Below are positions 57,988 to 64,000 of a stretch of DNA of 64,000 bases, in pieces. This DNA comes from Litoditis marina (taxonomy: Eukaryota > Nematoda > Chromadorea > Rhabditida > Rhabditidae). The notes beneath the pieces were generated by a model. That model saw only the letters and a list, made by a program, of their open reading frames with translations, did not search any database and was not told the DNA's origin. A program made the position numbers and the translations under genes. Within the stretch, counting starts at the first letter, position 1. Every line of letters starts with the position of its first letter. The stretch covers positions 12,809,259 through 12,873,258 of the forward strand of contig OZ038434.1 in the NCBI GenBank assembly GCA_964036275.1, in the 5' to 3' direction.

Positions 57988-60900
57988 ATGTTTCAAAATC
58001 CATCTATCAGAAACAGCATGCATCCGTGGATTCGAAAACCCACTGCGTTGCGTGAACATTCGAAGGAAGAGAAACTCCGCGCATATTGTGTAAGTTTTCT
58101 TGATGTGTTCTATATATGTTGATTTTGCCAGCAAACAGTTGAACTTTTTAATGAAGGTGTCCTGATCAAACATGTGTTCGATACCTGTTTGTTGCAAATA
58201 GATATAACAGAAGAGTAACAGAGACGGAAGTAGGAAGATTGCCTAAAACGTTCATATGAAGAAAAAATTGGCTGAATACTCAAATTAACATCGTGTCCAC
58301 GAGCGAACAAGCTGCTGTTTGCTGATGAGGTTCGTATGAACTTATATGATTTTACTATATTCACGTGATGCAGGTTTATATTACACTTCTGCGCATCGTG
58401 GACGAGCGAAAACTGGCAGGGAAGTCCACACGTCGAATTCTGATTGTTGATCTCATGAACGACGCTGGGTACGTGTAACACTTATTTATAAATTAGGGGG
58501 CTAATTTTGTGTTTTACTACTTGCTAACAGAAACTAGAGAGATAATTTTATTTTTTCTCCTGCTCGATTAAAGTTCGGTGTTTTTAGAAGAAACCATTTT
58601 TGGGACAAATCAATATGAATATAAGTGTATTTTTAATGTTTTTTGCATCGACCATTATAAGATGAGAGATGACTTTTCGGATGAAAAGTTACGGACCGAC
58701 AAACTCACCCTTTTTGCTGTATACAGGAATAGGGGGGATACACATGTACATATGTGCCGCTGTGCCTGTGGGTGAGAAGTATATTGGGAAAATAGATTAG
58801 CCCAGCCAGAATTAGTCAGCTGGCATTTACTGCTGTCAAATGACCATAAGTTATGGTTCTTCCAGAGATATGGTAGCAATAGTTTGAGGTACACCTCTTT
58901 TTCAATGACTTGTTCTGAATGACTATGATCAAGTATGTCTTTTTCCCGTTGCTTTCAAGTATTGCAACACATAATACATAATGATTTCAATCTCACGGTG
59001 AGACCGCTCGTCAAAAACGGTCCAAGTGAAAAACAGAGGAAAGACAAAACCGCACCGCGTATAATGCACGAGCGGTTTTAATAATGGAGCGGACTTTCTG
59101 ATAAATTAAGTGCAAATTTCAACCGAGCATCGTGCCAAAAAAGTAAAACTGCCCTTTCTAGGATGATGACCGGCTGCATTTCAATTGGCGGGGTACGCCG
59201 TTTTTCAACTGTGGGCAAATTTACAAATTATTGGGAAGCGGTCTCACCGTGATCTATTCGCGTATTTTCTGACTGATTTGTTGCAGGTTGGTTTGGGAGT
59301 GGTTTCACCGGTTCAGTGACTCTAGCTCGATTCGCCCCTGGATGGATTTCCCTGCGTATCTCGAGAGCTTCGAGTACTTCAGTGTGGTTAGAGAGACGCT
59401 GGATCTGGACAGGTGTTACGTTTCACTGAAGAAGGAAGTGGTCGAGGAAGCAGAAAGGTATCATAATAATAATATAATAATAATCTTTTACGGCAACTAT
59501 TTCAGCCGTGTATTACTTCATTGAGAGAATGGCATAATCACACACAAATCATATATCAACCGTAGAAGGACTGTCCGTGGAGGGGTGGAGATAGGCATGG
59601 GTAGGCTTTGTTAGGCTGCGTTCACACTTCGCGCCTCCAACTCGAGCCGCTGCATCTGGATGCAGCGGCCAAAAATAGCAAAGGCTGCATTTCAGTCAAA
59701 AGCCGCTGCATCCGGATCTGAAAGCTGAAAGCCGCTGCTTCTTGCTGTCGAGAAGTATAAACCTACTTGAAGGCCGTTACGATTTTCTCAAACTTGAGCA
59801 AAATTCAAACATTATATAATTTTGTTTAATTTCAGGTCTATACGCAAACCGTGCCATTGCGTACGCGTGTCCTTTTGCATAGTATTTGACGTTATCAGAT
59901 AATACTACACTCTACGCCGAATTTGAAACGATTTCATCCACTCTGAAAAAACTGTCGCGTCGCGTGCATCTCGCGCTATTTTATTAAAATTTGACTGGTA
60001 TTTGACGTAAGAAGATACTACCACACTCGTACGCCAAATTTGGTACGATTTCATCCACTTTGTAAAAACTGTCGCATCGCGTGCAGCGCGCGCGTTTTTT
60101 TCAAAAATGTGAGTTGTATTTTACGTTATCAGATACTACTACACTCGTACGCTAAATTTGGTACGATTTCATCCACTTTAAAAAAACTGTCGCGTCGCGT
60201 GCACGCGCGCGCGATATTTTATTGTGAATTTATGAAAAATAATAGCTCTGACGGTTGCACACCGGTATTTCCACTATAAAATTGCTGCTCACTGATGATA
60301 TTGTTCCAAACACCTGACAGAACTCAAGTTACAAAGAAAATGCAAGCACGGAAGTGGCCGCTGCCTTTGATTGCAAGCAAAGGCAGCGGCTTCTTGAGTT
60401 GGATGCAAAAATATCCCAAACCGGCGGCAATTGTGAGCGGCCGCTGCAAAATAAGTATGAACCTCCTAAATGCACCTGGGTGCACGAGCCGCCGCACCTG
60501 GATGCGGCGGCTCAATCGATAATCATGTTTTTAGCAGGCGAGCCCCCAGGTTGCGAGGCCGCTGCATCTGGGTGCACGTAGTGTGAACGCAGCCTTACCA
60601 GCTCATGCCAGACAGATACCGCGGCGAGCGGGGATCGAACCCAGGTCTGTGGAGCGACAGCCGAACGCTAACCACTTGATCACTCGGCCATCATCCGTTT
60701 TCTATGCTTCTATTACCCACGGCACATTGTGCTCTGTTACGTTGCCTTTGTAGTTTGGTCGTTTCGCGCTCTGGTAGTAATCTACAATCTATGCTGTGTG
60801 CGCAGATAAACTAGAGCTGAGACTCGAATGTGGTCACCCCTTGTCGCCTTCGTACACTGCACTGGCCCAATTGTCCCTCGGAAGAATTGTGAATCCTCTC

Positions 60901-63900
60901 TTTTTGATGCAAAAATGATGTTTTTTCTACGAATCGGTAGTGAAGAACGGACTTTTCTGTAGGATAGTCACACAGTGTCTGTGTATGTTTCCCATGATTG
61001 TTGTCCAATTTTTGTTTTTTAAGTGCAGATGTGGAAAGTTTCATCAACGATCTGTTCAGCGACGAAAGGGAAGACCCTGTCTTAGTAAGTTTTTCCTCCG
61101 AAATTTTCTTTTAACCTAAAATACCGAACAAAATACAGGCTGAATCAACGCTCATTCAAAATAGGGTGTTTCAATAACCTCCAGCCAATAAACCCGCACT
61201 TTTCACGTCATAGGTTTCAAGTTTCAACTGTATTCAATATATTACTATTAACAGCCAAACTGCCAACCCCCCCCCCCTCCCGCGCAAAACTGCACTACTT
61301 GTCAAAGATGTCAACTGCCATTTCAAAAATTGCGTGGAATGTTGCTTGGTTTTGAATATGTGTATGTGGATTGTGGACAGTGTTACTCGAGCATCACCAT
61401 CCATTTCATCTACCCATGTTGAATGTGATATGTATCGACTAAATCATTGTATGCTGTTGTATCTATGCTATTGCATTTAGGCGCAGTTGCAGCAACTGTC
61501 ACTCAGAGATGGTGAGGAAGTGAGGCCGACTATAGATTGTATTGCCAACATGCCAGTGGAACGGGCCATCGAATGTCAGCATGCTGGTCGTTGTAAGTTG
61601 CTTTTTACTCACATGATTCATCTCTTATATGACACTTAAATGAGCTCCGAATCAGAACGAAAAAAGTGAGCGTGTGGGATTCAACACTCAAAAACACTAA
61701 ATAGTTGTAGTTTAGCCTATAACCTGCATCATCACCCCAATAAAGTGACCAAGTCTCAATCGGATTTGGTTTTATCTGAAATCTGACCGTCAGTCAATAT
61801 CGAGAACATACACCGCCAAGCTCTCTTATAAGATGGAGGGTTGCAAACTAATTTTTTGTTAAAAGTAGGGATTGCGAGTTGGAAAACAGCGAAATTCATA
61901 CAAAACTAGTGAACATTGAACCAAAAATTTATGAAAATCGCAGTTTTAAACAATTTAGGAAGGGTCGCCACTCAAAAAAGAAGGGGGTATCGCGAGGTTT
62001 CAGGAAAAATGAGAGACCCTTGGCGGTGTATGATCGAGAAATGCGTATTTCACGTAGGACGTAGGTCTAGCAAAATTGGCCGACTTCCGAGAACAACTTG
62101 CACCAATAGGAAAACACGTTAATATTAAGTGTCCCTTTTTGCAATCGTCTTATGAACATGAACAACGTTGAACTTATAAATACGGCGAATGGTGACTTTC
62201 TTTATGATAGAGTTTCGGGTTTCTACCTTCACGCTGTTTTAAGCTTTCAACTAATTTTGAATATGCATTTTTTCAGAGCAGGTTATGGCTCCACGCACCA
62301 GTAGTGTATAATATATCTGTTGTACCTGCTTATGCATATTCACAATCACAATTCTATTTTTCCAGTCACTCCAAAGTTTATGATGAACGCAGTTAAATAT
62401 GTTCTTCTGCGAAATTGGCCCTTCGAAGTCTCGGTGGGTATATCATCCATTCTCACGGCGTTAGAACTTGGCCAAAGGCCAAATGTTATTGGCAGTTTGA
62501 CATTTGTTTTCATTCTGTTTTTCTCACAACACCATCTATTGGACATATATGTGAAATGGAAACTTTCATCCAGCGAAAATAGGGTATGGTGCATATGTAC
62601 CGTTCATCAACGGTACTGTGAAAGTTGAGGTTCTCTAGCCTCGCTTTGAGGAGTGGCTTGCTTGTGGGAAAATACACGTAGAATCATGGGTTCATTGTGA
62701 CACCGCTCCTTGGGAAGTGCTAATTATCTCTGAAATGGTCTGGCCGGTTGCGCTTTATCTTCAGTTTGGTCGAAAGAGAGAGAGAGAGAGAGAGAGAAAT
62801 TAGGCAAAACGTCGTGGTTCAAACGTTTGACGTGTGTTCAACTTTCCTTCTATTTGTCCATCAAACGTTTCAGATCAACGAGCTGGTGAAGTTCATCGAA
62901 CAATATCTGCCGCGCGTACCGGGGACCTTTTCTCTCGAGAAAGAATGCCCTTTCACATGGGCTAAGATATTTGCGCGGGTACGTTCTGATCTTTTCACTT
63001 AATGTAGTTGTAAAAACTCGAGTAGAAGCTTTCACCTAGTTAGTTAGTGTGAAAGTTTCAATTGCGTTCGCGCGTATTAAAAGAATGGTTTGTTTGAGAA
63101 CTGAGTGGTTTTGATACTAATTAATCAATTTTCAAGTGTTTATGGAAAGTTAGGCGTCTTCCAAAGAAATGAAGTTTCCTTCATGTTACTTGAGCTGAAC
63201 CGAAAGAACCAACCAAAAATTGATGAAGAGCAAATTATATAAAAGAACGATGATGGTATATTTTGTGAACGTACTCGGTGAAACATACCAGTAGGGTCCG
63301 ACTTTTTTTCAAAAATAAATATAATTCCTTCTGAATGGCTAAATTTTAATCTTCAATTTAAGTTATTTCGCTGATTCGCAGAATGGCAGGGGCGGGCAGA
63401 GAATGGTTTGACATCAAATCCAATACGACCCCCCCCCCCCCCCCTTTGAAAAATGAAAAAGTCTCGATTTCAACAAATGAACGGGAAGTTTCGAGAAAAG
63501 TTTCGTTTTAATTGCTGAAATCGTGCAATTTTCGACCCCTTCTGGACCGAAAACGCCCCCCCCCCCCCCCCCCCTTGACGTTTTTGGTTGGGCGAACCAT
63601 ATCTGCCCTCTCCTGCAGAATGGAACTGGGCCTTGTTTGTTCTGATATTGGTCGTTAAATTTGGATAGTAAAACGCATACCGACGGCGACTTTGTTGGTT
63701 GCTCCATTGAACCGCCGGGTTTTCATCCTAATCGGGATTTCAAACTACCACAATTTCAACAACAGCGTTCACTAGTGTAAACCCCACTTCCTCCCAGTTT
63801 CATGATATTGGTCACTCAAATAAAATACCCGATTTTCAATAACTTTTAGCGGACAACAAAGTCGCGTCTGGTAACACGGGAGTAAGGCAGGCGGTGATAT

Positions 63901-64000
63901 AAGAAAATAAGTGTTCTCTGTTTTAGTCGGTTTATTCGCACATCAATTACGATGACGAGAAGCAGACATTCATCTACACTGACGCTCCGTACGACGTCAT
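57988..64000 (+). CDS. Unknown protein with possible winged-helix/LOTUS-like segments, runs off right edge
   Basis: Exons 57988-58089, 58374-58468, 59287-59457, 61024-61084, 61481-61592, 62366-62433, 62874-62978 and 63927-64000 join in one frame (262 residues so far). An in-frame TAG lies just before the ATG, and a TTATTCAG acceptor lies 22 bases upstream of it. Residues about 30-110 (YCVYITLLRIVDERKLAGKS; WMDFPAYLESFEYFSVVRE; RCYVSLKK) read like helices followed by a beta wing. Residues 179 onward (KFMMNAVKYVLLRNWPFEVS; INELVKFIEQYLPRVPG; SHINYDDEKQTFIY) read like a second such unit. An acidic linker (SFINDLFSDEREDPVL) lies between. A winged-helix or LOTUS-like identity is only a shape-based suggestion; I do not recognise the protein. 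Exon 4 uses a TTTTTTAAG acceptor; a TGCAG acceptor four bases on would break the frame. Confidence 0.65.
59462..59515. repeat. AAT-repeat with a TTACGGCAACTATTTCAGCCG core, second copy
   Basis: It is nearly the same core and AAT context as 21283-21350. It begins four bases after the donor of exon 3 of the right-edge gene. Confidence 0.6.
59614..60594. mobile_element. Non-autonomous DNA transposon of about 980 bases with a tandem-repeat core
   Basis: The ends GGCTGCGTTCACAC and GTGTGAACGCAGCC are exact inverted repeats flanked by TTA on both sides, as in PIF/Harbinger insertions. Subterminal CCGCTGCATCTGGATGCAGCGG palindromes recur in both halves. The centre has three tandem units of about 118 bases (59877-59998, 59999-60115, 60116-60233), each with ACGATTTCATCCACT and ACTGTCGCGTCGCGTGCA. 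Confidence 0.85.
60621..60693 (-). other. tRNA-like sequence beside the transposon
   Basis: On the minus strand, TGGCCGAGTGATCAAG fits an A box and GGGTTCGATCC a B box. The anticodon region gives a six-base loop and the acceptor stem pairs poorly. It may be a tRNA relic or SINE head rather than a functional tRNA. Confidence 0.4.
62775..62798. repeat. GA dinucleotide repeat
   Basis: About 12 GA units in an intron of the right-edge gene. Confidence 0.9.
63429..63574. repeat. Pair of poly-C tracts
   Basis: Two runs of about 16 or more C (near 63429-63444 and 63557-63574) lie about 110 bases apart. A shorter one is at about 61268-61281. On the other strand they are poly-G with G-quadruplex potential. 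Confidence 0.85.

Noticed and set aside
58110..58481. 123-residue minus-strand frame opposite exon 2 of the right-edge gene
   Set aside because: It is the antisense shadow of the exon at 58374-58468, whose plus-strand frame joins both neighbours.
60621..60693. Functional tRNA gene
   Set aside because: A and B boxes are present, but the acceptor stem and anticodon loop do not form correctly.
1..64000. CRISPR array or bacterial operon
   Set aside because: Genes are intron-split and repeats are dispersed inverted elements; no regularly spaced direct repeats with unique spacers are present.

Overview
The window is eukaryotic. Every convincing protein is split by introns with GT..AG borders, and acceptors are usually of the TTTCAG or TTTTCAG type. 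Several start codons sit a few bases after such an acceptor, as in trans-spliced genes. Together with an ATP-citrate lyase that begins [16 protein letters not shown] and several poly-C tracts, this points to an ecdysozoan, most likely a nematode. That assignment is an inference; no species can be named from the sequence alone.

Left part, minus strand. Bases 1-1293 hold the first four exons of a gene with an N-terminal LOTUS (OST-HTH) domain; the gene runs off the left edge. Bases 3355-11963 hold a 19-exon gene for a 673-residue basic/acidic protein with repeated AT-hook-like motifs; all 18 introns are phase 2. A complete four-exon gene for a small secreted protein (9501-10778, plus strand) is nested in its third intron. 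Bases 13559-26531 hold a complete 27-exon ATP-citrate lyase gene (1109 residues). Its introns carry several inverted-repeat elements, including one element inserted into another just behind a splice donor.

Middle part. Bases 26.5-39.0 kb and most of 39.7-50.6 kb are poor in genes and rich in short inverted-repeat (MITE-like) elements, microsatellites, foldbacks and local duplications. In this stretch are a small two-exon gene (39.03-39.72 kb) and two plus-strand genes for small secreted peptides (41.25 kb and 47.74-49.55 kb). The two peptides share a C-terminus with two cysteines four residues apart followed by PGRG, and look like a diverged tandem duplicate.

Right part. A 12-exon minus-strand gene of unknown function (50.68-57.14 kb, 307 residues, including an 18-base microexon) lies head to head with a plus-strand gene from 57.99 kb that runs off the right edge. 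The latter may hold two winged-helix-like segments. A 1 kb element with TTA target-site duplications and a tandem-repeat core, followed by a tRNA-like sequence, lies in one of its introns.

Exon joins were made by eye from splice sites and reading phase. Each complete model gives an uninterrupted reading frame whose length divides by three.
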